A stretch of 64,000 bases of DNA from Suipraeoptans intestinalis (GTDB lineage Bacteria; Bacillota; Clostridia; Lachnospirales; Lachnospiraceae): positions 1,728,001 through 1,792,000 of the forward strand of contig NZ_VULY01000018.1 in NCBI RefSeq assembly GCF_009696485.1, in the 5' to 3' direction. The first letter of the stretch is position 1, and each line of letters starts with the position of its first letter. Below, piece by piece: positions 18,659 through 27,045 of this stretch. Position numbers and translations under genes: made by a program. Below the pieces are notes generated by a model, which saw only the letters and a program-made list of their open reading frames with translations, did no database searches and was not told the DNA's origin.

Positions 18659-18687
18659 ATTGTAATCCAGAAAAAGGGCTTTTTCAA
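18659..18687 (-). promoter_or_regulatory. Promoter of the iron alcohol dehydrogenase
   Basis: Reading the minus strand: TTGAAA, a 17-base spacer, then TACAAT, 40 bases before the start codon. Confidence 0.75.
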
Positions 18688-18825
18688 TAGAAGCCCGCAA
18701 CTTCCGGGGGAGGAGGGTGTACGAAGTTCCATACAATCGAAAATCGGAAACCGTTTGTAAAAGTGAAAGGAAATCTGCAAAAAGAAGATGTTGGATGCCA
18801 CGTTGGATGCAATGAAAGAGTGGAT

Positions 18826-18854
18826 TTGACAAAAACAGAAGGCTTTCTTATAAT
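18826..18854 (+). promoter_or_regulatory. Consensus sigma-A promoter of the TPP riboswitch-thiT unit
   Basis: TTGACA at 18826-18831, a 17-base spacer and TATAAT at 18849-18854: a perfect consensus. The aptamer begins about 15 bases downstream. Confidence 0.9.
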
Positions 18855-18868
18855 GGAGAGGAAAGAAA

Positions 18869-18957
18869 AAGCTAGGGGTGCTTTTGCTGAGAATGTTGTC
18901 CAGGGACGACTAACCCTCAAGACTTGAACCGGATAATACCGGCGTAAGGAAGCTGAG
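18869..18957 (+). promoter_or_regulatory. TPP riboswitch (THI element)
   Basis: Conserved THI-box pieces are in order: GGGGTGC, GCTGAGA, ACCCTCAAGACTTGAACCGG, and ATAATACCGGCGTAAGGAAGC. The ACCC arm pairs with the first GGGGT. It binds thiamin pyrophosphate and lies directly upstream of thiT. Confidence 0.95.
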
Positions 18958-18983
18958 ATGAGAAGGATTCTTAAGCATGGCAG

Positions 18984-19009
18984 CCCCCAAAGGAAAAGGG
19001 GGATTTTTT
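18984..19009 (+). terminator. Riboswitch-controlled terminator overlapping the thiT ribosome site
   Basis: CCCCC (18984-18988) pairs with GGGGG (18998-19002), followed by TTTTTT ending at the ATG. The 3' arm AAGGGGG is also the Shine-Dalgarno of thiT, so folding would block both transcription and translation. Confidence 0.75.
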
Positions 19010-19690
19010 ATGTTTTCATTTATGGTAACGAAGGACGGAGGCCTGACGACGGCGGGATACGGGATCACCATTGCCATTGCTGTCGTGATTTTCTTTGTGG
19101 CAGGCTACCTGGCAGGCGGCAGGGCAAAGGAGGACAGGATGCATGTAAAGCAGCTGACCTTCTGCGGCATGGCGCTGGCTCTGGCGTATCTGACCTCCTA
19201 CATTCAGCTGTTTCGCATGCCATACGGAGGGGGAGTGACCCTGTTCAGTATGCTGTTTGTGGTGCTGATCGGATATTGGTACGGCCCCAAAGTGGGAGTG
19301 ATGGCGGGATTTGTCTATGGGCTCCTGCAATTCATCCAGGAGCCTTATGTGCTTTCCTTTTTCCAGGTGTGCTGTGATTATCTGCTGGCATTTGCAGCGC
19401 TTGGCCTGGGAGGACTGTTTCTCAAACAGAAAAACGGTCTTTTAAAAGGCTATGTGGTTGCCGTGATCGCAAGAGGAGCCTTTCACGTACTGGGAGGCTA
19501 TCTGTTCTGGATGTCTTATATGCCGGAGAATTTCCCCAAGGTGCTGGCGGCAGCCTATCCCTTTGTCTATAATTACGGATTCCTGCTGGCAGAAGGCGTT
19601 CTGACGATTCTGGTCCTGCAGATACCGGCGTTGAAAAATGCGTTGGAGAGAGTCAGCCGGATCGCAAGGGGAGAAGGGGAAGCAATGTGA
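19010..19690 (+). CDS. thiT: Thiamine ECF transporter S component ThiT
   Basis: Six hydrophobic helices and the ThiT-type motifs RMPYGGGVTLFSMLFV, LIGYWYGPKVGVMAGFVYGLLQF and GAFHVLGGYLFW. The S component binds thiamine and docks on a shared EcfAT module. The start at 19010 uses the AGGGGG of the terminator arm as ribosome site; an alternative ATG at 18977 adds 11 residues (MAAPKGKGGFF) that would be encoded by the terminator itself, so it is less likely. A TPP riboswitch upstream fits thiamine uptake. 226 residues, normal length. Confidence 0.93.
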   Translation: MFSFMVTKDGGLTTAGYGITIAIAVVIFFVAGYLAGGRAKEDRMHVKQLTFCGMALALAYLTSYIQLFRMPYGGGVTLFSMLFVVLIGYWYGPKVGVMAGFVYGLLQFIQEPYVLSFFQVCCDYLLAFAALGLGGLFLKQKNGLLKGYVVAVIARGAFHVLGGYLFWMSYMPENFPKVLAAAYPFVYNYGFLLAEGVLTILVLQIPALKNALERVSRIARGEGEAM

Positions 19691-19754
19691 TCCGATCCGT
19701 TGAAGGAACGGTCAGGCCGGTCAGAAAGTGGCAAATGGAAGAAAGAAATTTTTT

Positions 19755-19787
19755 ATGGCGTAACAGACGAACAGGCTGTTGCGCCAT
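19755..19787. other. 12-bp hairpin upstream of adhE
   Basis: ATGGCGTAACAG pairs with CTGTTGCGCCAT (one G-U) around a 9-base loop. No T tract follows on either strand, so it is not a standard terminator; it might be an mRNA 3' structure of thiT. Confidence 0.45.
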
Positions 19788-19822
19788 AAGTATGTGCGGC
19801 AACAAACAGGAATCGGAAATAA

Positions 19823-19875
19823 ATGTTAAAAAATTAACTATTTCTATTGACAAATAATTAACGATAAGGTATCCT
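19823..19875 (+). promoter_or_regulatory. adhE promoter with two Rex-like operators
   Basis: TGTTAA-AAAA-TTAACT (19824-19839) is close to the Rex consensus TTGTTAA-N4-TTAACAA. A weaker second site, TTGACAA-ATAA-TTAACGA, begins at the -35 TTGACA (19847-19852). The -10 is TATCCT (19870-19875) with a 17-base spacer. Rex senses the NADH/NAD ratio and commonly represses adhE in clostridia; the assignment here is by motif. Confidence 0.7.
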
Positions 19876-19917
19876 GTGTGACAGAAGGAAAAACCCAGCA
19901 CACAGGAGGAAGAAAAG

Positions 19918-22533
19918 ATGGCAAAGAAAAAGGAAGCAATACAGCAATTGGTAGACAGTGTGGAAAGTTTGGAAGCAAAAATGAAAGAACTGCGCAAGGC
20001 TCAGGAAATATTTGCCACTTATACGCAGGAGCAGGTAGACAAGATCTTTTTTGAGGCGGCAATGGCGGCCAATAAAAACAGAATCTTGCTGGCAAAGCAG
20101 GCGGTAGAGGAAACGGGAAGAGGCATCGTGGAAGATAAAGTAATCAAGAATCACTATGCGGCGGAGTACATCTACAACGCTTACCGTCATACAAAAACCT
20201 GCGGTGTGATCGAGGAAGATCCGGCCTATGGGATCAAAAAGATTGCAGAGCCCATTGGTCTGGTAGCGGCAGTGATCCCTACGACCAATCCGACATCAAC
20301 GGCTATTTTTAAAACACTGCTGTGCTTGAAGACGAGAAATGCGATCATTATCAGTCCCCATCCTTCTGCAAAAAACTGTACGATAGAAGCGGCCAGGATT
20401 GTGCTGGAGGCGGCAGTGAAAGCGGGGGCGCCGGAGGGAATCATCGGCTGGATCGACGTACCCTCTCTGGAGCTGACCAACACAGTTATGAGAGAGGCAG
20501 ATATTATCCTGGCAACAGGTGGACCGGGGATGGTGAAAGCTGCCTATTCTTCAGGAAAACCGGCTTTGGGAGTAGGCCCCGGAAACACGCCGGTGGTCAT
20601 AGATGAAACGGCAGATATTAAGATGGCAGTCAGTTCGATCATCCATTCCAAAACCTTTGACAATGGAATGATCTGCGCATCTGAACAGTCCGTTACCGTT
20701 TTGGACAGCGTTTATGAGGAAGTAAAAAAAGAGTTTGCCTACAGAGGCTGTTACTTCCTGGATAAAAAGACAGAGCTGGATAAGGTCAGAAAAACCATCC
20801 TGATCAACGGGGCATTGAACGGAAAGATCCCCGGAAAATCCGCATATGAGATCGCCTGCCTGGCAGGAATCCAGGTTCCGGAAGATACCAAGATCCTGAT
20901 CGGAGAAGTAGAATCGGTGGATATTTCAGAAGAGTTTGCACATGAAAAGCTGTCTCCGGTGCTGGCAATGTATCATGCAAAGGATTTCCAGGAGGCTTTG
21001 AAAAAGGCGGAAAGACTGGTGGCTGACGGAGGATACGGACACACGGCCTCCCTCTATGTACATCCGTCGGAGACAGAAAAGATCAGACAGCATGCACAGG
21101 CCATGAAAACCTGCAGGATCCTGATCAATACCCCGTCCGCTCATGGTGGGATCGGGGATCTGTACAACTTCAAACTGGCTCCTTCCCTGACACTGGGCTG
21201 CGGTTCCTGGGGAGGAAACTCCGTTTCAGAAAACGTGGGAGTAAGGCATTTGATCAATGTGAAAACGGTGGCTGAAAGGAGAGAGAACATGCTGTGGTTT
21301 AGAACACCTGAAAAGGTTTACTTTAAAAAGGGCTGTATGCCGGTGGCCTTGGATGAACTGGGAACGGTGATGAAAAAGAAGAAGGCCTTTATCGTAACAG
21401 ACAGCTTTTTGTACAAAAACGGCTATGTAAAACCAGTGGAGGAAAAACTGGACGAAATGGGAATCCAGCACGCCTGCTTTTATGAAGTGGCTCCGGATCC
21501 CACGCTGCAGTGTGCAAGGGAAGGAACCAGACAGATGGCAGCCTTTGAGCCGGACACCATTATTGCGGTGGGAGGAGGCTCCGCTATGGATGCGGCCAAG
21601 ATCATGTGGCTGATGTACGAGCATCCGGAGGCAAAGTTTGAAGACATGGCAATGGACTTCATGGACATCCGAAAGAGGGTCTATACCTTCCCGAAGATGG
21701 GAGAAAAAGCGTACTTTGTGGCTATCCCCACTTCCTCCGGAACCGGTTCTGAGGTAACGCCTTTTGCCATCATTACAGATGCAGAGACCGGAGTGAAATG
21801 GCCTATCGCAGATTATGAGCTTTTGCCGAATATGGCTATCGTAGATGTAGATAATATGATGGAGCAGCCCAAAGGTCTGACCAGTGCGTCGGGAATCGAT
21901 GTTATGACCCATGCCATCGAGGCTTATGTGTCCATCCTGGCAACCGACTATACGGACGGACTTGCCATGAAAGCCGTGAAAATGGTATTTGAAAATCTTC
22001 CTTCTGCCTACGCCAACGGAGCAAAGGATCCCACAGCCAGAGAGAAGATGGCAAACGCATCCTGTATGGCAGGAATGGCCTTTGCCAACGCGTTCCTGGG
22101 GGTCAACCATTCCATGGCTCACAAGCTGGGAGCCTTCCATCATATTCCTCACGGAATCGCCAATGCGCTGTTGCTGACAGAGGTGATCCGCTACAATGCG
22201 GCGGAAGTTCCTGCGAAGATGGGAACCTTCTCTCAGTATGAATATCCTCACGCACGGGCAAGGTATGCAGAACTGGGAAGATTTGCCGGCTGTGTCGGAA
22301 ATACAGAGGAAGAGGTTCTGGAGGCGTTTATCGCAAAGCTGGAGGATCTGAAAGAAAGGATCGGAATCAAAAAGACCATCCGGGAATATGGAGTAGACGA
22401 GAGCTATTTCCTGGAAACGCTGGATGAAATGGTAGAGCAGGCGTTTGACGATCAGTGTACAGGCGCCAATCCAAGGTATCCGTTGTTCCGGGAGATCAAG
22501 GAGATCTACCTGAAGTGCTACTACGGAAAATAA
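19918..22533 (+). CDS. adhE: Bifunctional acetaldehyde-CoA/alcohol dehydrogenase AdhE
   Basis: 871 residues, full length. The N-terminal half is a CoA-acylating aldehyde dehydrogenase with PTTNPTSTAIFKTL, GPGNTPVVIDE and catalytic Cys253 in GMICASEQSV. After a linker near residue 450, the C-terminal half is an iron-dependent alcohol dehydrogenase with GGGSAMDAAKIMW, IPTSSGTGSEVTPFA and metal-ligand histidines in MTHAIEAYV and NHSMAHKLGAFHHIPHGIANA. It converts acetyl-CoA to ethanol in two NADH-using steps, the main NAD-recycling route of ethanol-forming anaerobes. A good AGGAGGAAGAAAAG ribosome site precedes the ATG. Rex-like sites overlap the promoter. Confidence 0.98.
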   Translation: MAKKKEAIQQLVDSVESLEAKMKELRKAQEIFATYTQEQVDKIFFEAAMAANKNRILLAKQAVEETGRGIVEDKVIKNHYAAEYIYNAYRHTKTCGVIEEDPAYGIKKIAEPIGLVAAVIPTTNPTSTAIFKTLLCLKTRNAIIISPHPSAKNCTIEAARIVLEAAVKAGAPEGIIGWIDVPSLELTNTVMREADIILATGGPGMVKAAYSSGKPALGVGPGNTPVVIDETADIKMAVSSIIHSKTFDNGMICASEQSVTVLDSVYEEVKKEFAYRGCYFLDKKTELDKVRKTILINGALNGKIPGKSAYEIACLAGIQVPEDTKILIGEVESVDISEEFAHEKLSPVLAMYHAKDFQEALKKAERLVADGGYGHTASLYVHPSETEKIRQHAQAMKTCRILINTPSAHGGIGDLYNFKLAPSLTLGCGSWGGNSVSENVGVRHLINVKTVAERRENMLWFRTPEKVYFKKGCMPVALDELGTVMKKKKAFIVTDSFLYKNGYVKPVEEKLDEMGIQHACFYEVAPDPTLQCAREGTRQMAAFEPDTIIAVGGGSAMDAAKIMWLMYEHPEAKFEDMAMDFMDIRKRVYTFPKMGEKAYFVAIPTSSGTGSEVTPFAIITDAETGVKWPIADYELLPNMAIVDVDNMMEQPKGLTSASGIDVMTHAIEAYVSILATDYTDGLAMKAVKMVFENLPSAYANGAKDPTAREKMANASCMAGMAFANAFLGVNHSMAHKLGAFHHIPHGIANALLLTEVIRYNAAEVPAKMGTFSQYEYPHARARYAELGRFAGCVGNTEEEVLEAFIAKLEDLKERIGIKKTIREYGVDESYFLETLDEMVEQAFDDQCTGANPRYPLFREIKEIYLKCYYGK

Positions 22534-22546
22534 AGAGGAAAAAAGA

Positions 22547-22586
22547 AAGGCGTTGCCCATTGCTTGAAAGAATGGGCAGCGCCTTT
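22547..22586. terminator. Bidirectional terminator between adhE and the cell-wall hydrolase
   Basis: AAAGGCGTTGCCCATT pairs with AATGGGCAGCGCCTTT; T-rich runs lie on the 3' side of each strand. Confidence 0.88.
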
Positions 22587-22600
22587 TCAATATGCAATTT

Positions 22601-23677
22601 TTACCAAAATACGTTGCCGCCTACATTGACGCCTTCCTTTCCGGTCCACGCCGCATGGAAGAAATAGCAGTTGGCTACGGCGGAATGCCGCTGCCCGGCT
22701 AAAGCCGCCTGAGCTGTGGAATAAGCCAGAGCAGAGGGGCCTTTGGCCAGTATACGCTGCAGATTGCCGTCCCAGGTGGGGGCAAACTGTCCGCTCTGGT
22801 AGATCACCTCCGACAGTGTGTTGGGAAATCTGGGGCTGCTGACACGGTTCATGATCACGGTAGCAACGGCGAGAAGTCCATCGGCGCTGCCGCCTGCCTC
22901 TGCCTCCAGGATCGCTGCGAACAGAACCAGATCACTGGTGTCCGGATAAGGCATGGGCTCCACTGTGGAAACGACGTCAGCGGCCGGCTGGCTGCTTGCC
23001 GGTACCTGGATCTGTGCGACCTTTTCCCGGTCCTTCGCCGCCTGCAAAGCTGCTTCCGCTGCCTTTGCACGTTCCAGCTGCGCCTGGTAATCACTAAGCT
23101 CCGTGGAGGTGGAAGAGATCTGGGAAGTCAGGGCCTCTCTTTTGGCTTTCAGATCTTCCTGCAGGACAGTCAGATCCTTCTGGCGTTTTTCCAGCTCTTC
23201 TTGTTTTTTCTGAACGGTATCCCGCACTGCTTTTAATTCCTTTAACATATCCCGGTCGTACTCGCTGATGGAGCTGACATACTCTGCCTTGTTGAGGAAG
23301 TCGGACATGTTTTCGGAAGAAAACAGGATCTGGAGCAAGGATACATTGCCGCCTTCGTAGATGAATTTGATGCGGTCCTTCATGGCATCATACTGCAAAG
23401 ATTCGTTTAACCGGGCGGCAGCCAGATCCAGCTTGGACTTTTCTACCTGGGCAGCCAGCTCTTCCACAGAAGAAGAGGTGCTGTCCAACTGGGTCGCCAG
23501 AGAGGACAATTGTCCATTCAGATCATCCAACTGATTCTGCAGGTCGGAAGTCTGGCTCTCCAGCTGGCTGGAAGACGGTTCTGCCTGAACCACCGGAGTA
23601 CCGGAAACGACAGACAGACAGGCAACAGCCAGGGATAAAGCAAGCGGTAACACTCTTGTTTTCTTTGATTTAATCAT
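22601..23677 (-). CDS. Secreted cell-wall hydrolase, coiled coil plus SleB-type domain
   Basis: 358 residues from the ATG preceded by AAAGGATGG. A signal peptide (KSKKTR, then a hydrophobic core, cut near VQA-EP) is followed by a long coiled coil at about residues 30-225 (QLESQTSDLQNQLDDLNGQL onward), like the PcsB/CwlO N-terminal hinge. A C-terminal Hydrolase_2 (SleB-like) domain has LVLFAAILEAEAGGSADG with the catalytic-type Glu, VATVIMNRV and YFFHAAW. SleB enzymes cut peptidoglycan glycan strands. The coiled coil suggests control by FtsEX-like or other membrane partners, which is inference. Divergent from the next gene, with a palindrome in the shared upstream region. Confidence 0.9.
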   Translation of the reverse strand: MIKSKKTRVLPLALSLAVACLSVVSGTPVVQAEPSSSQLESQTSDLQNQLDDLNGQLSSLATQLDSTSSSVEELAAQVEKSKLDLAAARLNESLQYDAMKDRIKFIYEGGNVSLLQILFSSENMSDFLNKAEYVSSISEYDRDMLKELKAVRDTVQKKQEELEKRQKDLTVLQEDLKAKREALTSQISSTSTELSDYQAQLERAKAAEAALQAAKDREKVAQIQVPASSQPAADVVSTVEPMPYPDTSDLVLFAAILEAEAGGSADGLLAVATVIMNRVSSPRFPNTLSEVIYQSGQFAPTWDGNLQRILAKGPSALAYSTAQAALAGQRHSAVANCYFFHAAWTGKEGVNVGGNVFW

Positions 23678-23713
23678 ATAGCCATCCTTTCTGAATTTAT
23701 AGAATGCGAAACT

Positions 23714-23742
23714 ATTATACAACAAATTGCTTTATAAAGCAA
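23714..23742 (-). promoter_or_regulatory. Promoter of the cell-wall hydrolase with 16-bp palindrome
   Basis: Minus strand: TTGCTT, 17 bases, TATAAT. The -35 lies in a perfect palindrome TTGCTTTATAAAGCAA (23727-23742), between two divergent genes, so it may be a shared operator. Confidence 0.6.
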
Positions 23743-23808
23743 ATTTTGTTACTATAGTACATAGATGCAAGAAATGTTCCGCAAGGGAAGAAGGGAAGGA
23801 CAGATACC

Positions 23809-24372
23809 ATGGAGGGAAGCGATACAGCCATAAAGACAGACAGGATCCACCCCTGGGTCAGAAAGGGAAGAAGAGATAAGCTGCTGGAAAACGGAAGGAG
23901 GTTTTCTATCAAAGAGATTCCGGTGATCTCCTTCATAGGAGAACTGGAGATCCTGCTTGTGGACACGCAGGAAGAGAAGTACCGGATACTGAAGGAGGAG
24001 CAGATCCCATCGGATGTTACGGTGGAGGAGCTGTACGGAAGATCCTGTGAAAATCTGGCGCGGGATGTGGAATTTGTGATCGCCAATACCATGTACGGTG
24101 GATTTTCCATCCTGGCAGACGGGATCCATGAGGGAAGCGCCCTTTGCTTCCGGCACATCTGGGAAACCTGTGCAGAAAAGCTGGAGGATGACCTGCTGGT
24201 GCTGTTTCCGGCAAAGGATACGTTGCTGTTTGCACCTTTTTCTCATACGGCAGCGGTAGAAGGGATCCGGGAGCATAGCAGGAGAGCCTATTTCCACAGC
24301 CGGGAAAAGATGACGCAGCAGGAAATGATATTCATAAGAGACAGAAAGGAATTGGCCTTATATGAAGCTTAA
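23809..24372 (+). CDS. Uncharacterised protein, DUF1444/DUF5688-like (tentative)
   Basis: 187 residues, soluble, no signal peptide or membrane segment. The sequence has a late motif DLLVLFPAKDTLLFAPFS preceded by GFSILADGIHEGSALCFRHIWE, which resembles the C-terminal part of DUF5688/DUF1444 proteins of Firmicutes, where a short loop before a hydrophobic strand recurs. I do not assign a function. It overlaps the next gene (HAD phosphatase) by 11 bases, implying co-transcription. A GGAAGGACAG ribosome site precedes the ATG. Confidence 0.7.
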   Translation: MEGSDTAIKTDRIHPWVRKGRRDKLLENGRRFSIKEIPVISFIGELEILLVDTQEEKYRILKEEQIPSDVTVEELYGRSCENLARDVEFVIANTMYGGFSILADGIHEGSALCFRHIWETCAEKLEDDLLVLFPAKDTLLFAPFSHTAAVEGIREHSRRAYFHSREKMTQQEMIFIRDRKELALYEA

Positions 24373-25189
24373 TGTGCAGATGATCGGTCTGGATCTGGAC
24401 GGCACCCTGTTGAATTCGCAAAAGCAGCTGACAAGTCTTACGGCGGACGCATTGAAGCAGGCTGTGGATCAGGGGATCCGTGTGGTGCTTGCTACGGGAA
24501 GACCGCTGGGAGGGATCCCGCAGGAATTAAAGGAATTTCCGGGCTTACAGTATGCGGTGACGGCAAACGGCAGCAGGATCGTGGATCTTGTTTCCGGAAA
24601 CACCTTATATGAAAAGCTGGTGGAGGCAAAGCTGGCAAAGCGCATCCTGAAGCTGTTTGGAACATATGATACGCTGCGGGAGGTCTATTTCGACGGTATG
24701 GGTTATGCAAAAAAAGAGGATCTGGAAAGGATCACCCATTATATGGAAGATAAGCCCATGGCGCAGTACATTGTAAAGACCAGGCAGACTGTGGAGGATG
24801 TGGAAACATACCTGGAGCAGCAAAACCGGGGAGTGGACAAGGTGCAGGCGCTTTTTCGGAGCAGAGAAGACAAAGAAGAGGCGCGGCGAGTGTTGTGTGG
24901 CTGGCAGGAAGTAGAGGTAACAGGCTCCCTTTCCAACAATCTGGAGATCAATGCCAGAGGCGTAGATAAAGGGCAGGGGCTTTTGTGGCTGGCGAACCGG
25001 CTTCAGATTCCGGTAGAAGCTTTGATGGTGTTTGGAGACGGAGACAATGACAGAGGGATGCTCCGTCTGGCCGGGATGGGAGTTGCAATGGAAAACGGGC
25101 TGCCGGAGGTAAAAGAAGAGGCAGACTATCTGGCAGGAAGCAACGATGAAGACGGAATCGGAAAGTTTTTGCAGCAGTATGTATTATAG
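24362..25189 (+). CDS. Cof-type HAD-IIB hydrolase
   Basis: 275 residues. HAD motif I is GLDLDGTLLNSQ (nucleophile DLD), motif II ATGRPLGG, motif III Lys in the GVDKGQGLLWLA block, and motif IV VFGDGDNDRGMLRLAGMGVAMENG. The large C2B cap between motifs II and III is typical of the Cof family, which dephosphorylates sugar phosphates and related metabolites in the cytoplasm. The substrate cannot be predicted. It overlaps the preceding gene by 11 bases and lies 14 bases before uppP. Confidence 0.93.
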   Translation: MKLNVQMIGLDLDGTLLNSQKQLTSLTADALKQAVDQGIRVVLATGRPLGGIPQELKEFPGLQYAVTANGSRIVDLVSGNTLYEKLVEAKLAKRILKLFGTYDTLREVYFDGMGYAKKEDLERITHYMEDKPMAQYIVKTRQTVEDVETYLEQQNRGVDKVQALFRSREDKEEARRVLCGWQEVEVTGSLSNNLEINARGVDKGQGLLWLANRLQIPVEALMVFGDGDNDRGMLRLAGMGVAMENGLPEVKEEADYLAGSNDEDGIGKFLQQYVL

Positions 25190-25203
25190 TGGAGGGGAAG
25201 AAC

Positions 25204-26031
25204 ATGTTGGATGTTATAAAAGTGATCATTTTGGGCATTGTAGAAGGGATTACAGAATGGCTGCCGGTGAGCAGCACAGGGCATCTGATCCTGGTGGGAG
25301 ATGTTTTGAAGCCGGGAGTCAGCACAAAGTTTATGGAGCTGTTTGATGTTGTCATCCAGCTGGGAGCCATTTTGGCAGTAGTGGTTCTGTATTTTCACAA
25401 GCTGAATCCTTTTGCGCCTGCCAAGACGGAGCGGCAAAAACTTCTGACCTGGCAGATGTGGATCAAGGTGCTGATCGCCTCCATTCCGGCGGGGATCGTA
25501 GGGGTTCTGTTCAATGACGTACTGGATCAACTCTTCTATAAGAAAATACCGGTGGCGATCATGCTGATCCTTTACGGAGCCTTGTTCATTTTTATCGAGC
25601 GTAAAAATCAGGGAAAACAGCCGGCGGTAACGAAGATTTCGGGGCTTACGGTGCCGATGCTTCTGTGGATCGGACTGTTTCAGATGCTGGCTTTGATCCC
25701 GGGGACCTCCAGATCGGGAGCAACCATTGTGGGAGCGCTTTTGATCGGAATTTCCAGAAGCGTGGCGGCAGAGTTTACCTTCTTTCTTGCCATTCCGGCG
25801 ATGGCAGGAGCCAGTCTGGTAAAGCTGTTGAAGTTTGGGCTGCATTTTACAGGAAAAGAGCTGGGGCTTTTGTTTTTGGGATGTCTGGTATCCTTTGGCG
25901 TCTCCATCGTGGCGATCCGGTTCCTGATGAAGTATATTAAAAAGCATGATTTCCAGGTGTTTGGCTACTATCGCATCGTACTGGGAGGTCTGGTGCTGAT
26001 CGCCGGTGTGATCCAGTTGATCGCAGGCTAG
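25204..26031 (+). CDS. uppP: Undecaprenyl-diphosphatase UppP
   Basis: 275 residues with about eight membrane helices. The two active-site motifs are EGITEWLPVSSTGHL near the N-terminus and PGTSRSGATIVGALL. UppP removes a phosphate from undecaprenyl diphosphate to recycle the lipid carrier for peptidoglycan and other wall polymers, and can give bacitracin tolerance. The ATG at 25204 follows GGAGGGGAAGAAC; an in-frame GTG at 25189, overlapping the preceding stop, is less likely because that ribosome site would then lie inside the gene. Confidence 0.96.
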   Translation: MLDVIKVIILGIVEGITEWLPVSSTGHLILVGDVLKPGVSTKFMELFDVVIQLGAILAVVVLYFHKLNPFAPAKTERQKLLTWQMWIKVLIASIPAGIVGVLFNDVLDQLFYKKIPVAIMLILYGALFIFIERKNQGKQPAVTKISGLTVPMLLWIGLFQMLALIPGTSRSGATIVGALLIGISRSVAAEFTFFLAIPAMAGASLVKLLKFGLHFTGKELGLLFLGCLVSFGVSIVAIRFLMKYIKKHDFQVFGYYRIVLGGLVLIAGVIQLIAG

Positions 26032-26109
26032 GCGTTTCTTGCCATTGACAGGGAAAATACAGCGAAAGAAACAAAGAAAAAACATCGAAGACGGCAGATC
26101 AGGGAATGT

Positions 26110-26180
26110 TGAATAAAAATGAATAAAATTTCAAAAAAGATGAATAAAACTATTGATTTTATAAGAATATGTGATATAAT
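26110..26180 (+). promoter_or_regulatory. Promoter of the amino acid ABC operon with ARG-box-like repeats
   Basis: TTGATT (26153-26158), 16 bases, TATAAT (26175-26180). Upstream are three TGAATAAA repeats (26110, 26120, 26141); the second forms TGAATAAAATTTCA, one mismatch from TGAAT-N4-ATTCA, the ARG box. ArgR control is inferred. Confidence 0.6.
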
Positions 26181-26240
26181 CCTAAAATAAATTAATTTTT
26201 ATGCAACAAAAGGTGTTTTTTATGCAAGGAGGAAGTTGGG

Positions 26241-27002
26241 ATGAAGATGAAAAAGTTTGTAAGTATCGGATTGGTGGCAGTCAGCGTTCTGGCATTGGCG
26301 GCATGTGGCAGCAAGAAGGAGACAAAAAAGGATACGCAGGATGATAAGGTACTGGTGATGGCGACCAACGCAGAGTTTCCTCCCTATGAATATCATGACG
26401 GAGACAAAATCGTAGGAATTGATGCAGAGATCGCAGAGGCGGTAGCAGAAAAGCTGGGCATGGAACTGAAGATCGAGGATATGGCGTTTGACTCCATCAT
26501 AGCGGCAGTTTCCGGCGGAAAGGCAGATTTTGGTGCGGCAGGAATGACGGTGAATGAAGAGCGAAAAAAAATGGTGGCATTTACCGACACCTATGCACAT
26601 GCGAGCCAGGTGATCATCGTAAAAACAGATAGCGCGATCGCAGGCCCCGACGATCTGGAAGGCAAAAAAGTAGGAGTACAGCTGGGAACGACGGGCGATA
26701 TTTATGCAGGAGACATCAAGGATGCGGAAGTAGAGCGTTACAACAAAGGCTTTGAGGCTGTACAGGCGCTGTCCCAGGGCAAGATCGACGCCGTGGTGAT
26801 CGACGGCCAGCCGGCGAAAGAACTGATCGCAGATATGTCTGACCTGAAGATCCTGGACGAGGCTTTCACAGAAGAAGAATATGCCATCATCGTGGCAAAG
26901 GACAATACAGAATTGAAAGATAAGATCAACGAGGCATTGAAGGAACTGAAGGAATCCGGCAAGCTGGACGAGATCATTGCCAAATACATTACGGCGCAGT
27001 AG
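26241..27002 (+). CDS. Polar amino acid ABC transporter, substrate-binding lipoprotein
   Basis: 253 residues. The N-terminus MKMKKFVSIGL.. ends in lipobox LALAAC. The mature part is an SBP_bac_3 fold: VLVMATNAEFPPYEYHDGDKI, GIDAEIAEAVAEKLG, FDSIIAAVSGGKADFGAAGM and GVQLGTTGD are the classic PAAT ligand-pocket blocks. It captures an amino acid outside the membrane and delivers it to the permease encoded next. ARG-box-like repeats upstream hint at a basic amino acid, but the sequence alone does not settle the ligand. AAGGAGGAAGTTGGG precedes the ATG. Confidence 0.94.
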   Translation: MKMKKFVSIGLVAVSVLALAACGSKKETKKDTQDDKVLVMATNAEFPPYEYHDGDKIVGIDAEIAEAVAEKLGMELKIEDMAFDSIIAAVSGGKADFGAAGMTVNEERKKMVAFTDTYAHASQVIIVKTDSAIAGPDDLEGKKVGVQLGTTGDIYAGDIKDAEVERYNKGFEAVQALSQGKIDAVVIDGQPAKELIADMSDLKILDEAFTEEEYAIIVAKDNTELKDKINEALKELKESGKLDEIIAKYITAQ

Positions 27003-27045
27003 AAGGCGGCTCTTCTGAAGAGCTGGAGAAAGTAAAGGATAGCAT

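Noticed and set aside
17428-18690. 420-residue plus-strand frame opposite the iron alcohol dehydrogenase
   Set aside because: Antisense shadow; the minus-strand product has clear dehydrogenase motifs, promoter and ribosome site.
21226-22590. 454-residue minus-strand frame opposite adhE
   Set aside because: Cys/His-rich, low-complexity translation typical of antisense frames; AdhE is intact on the other strand.
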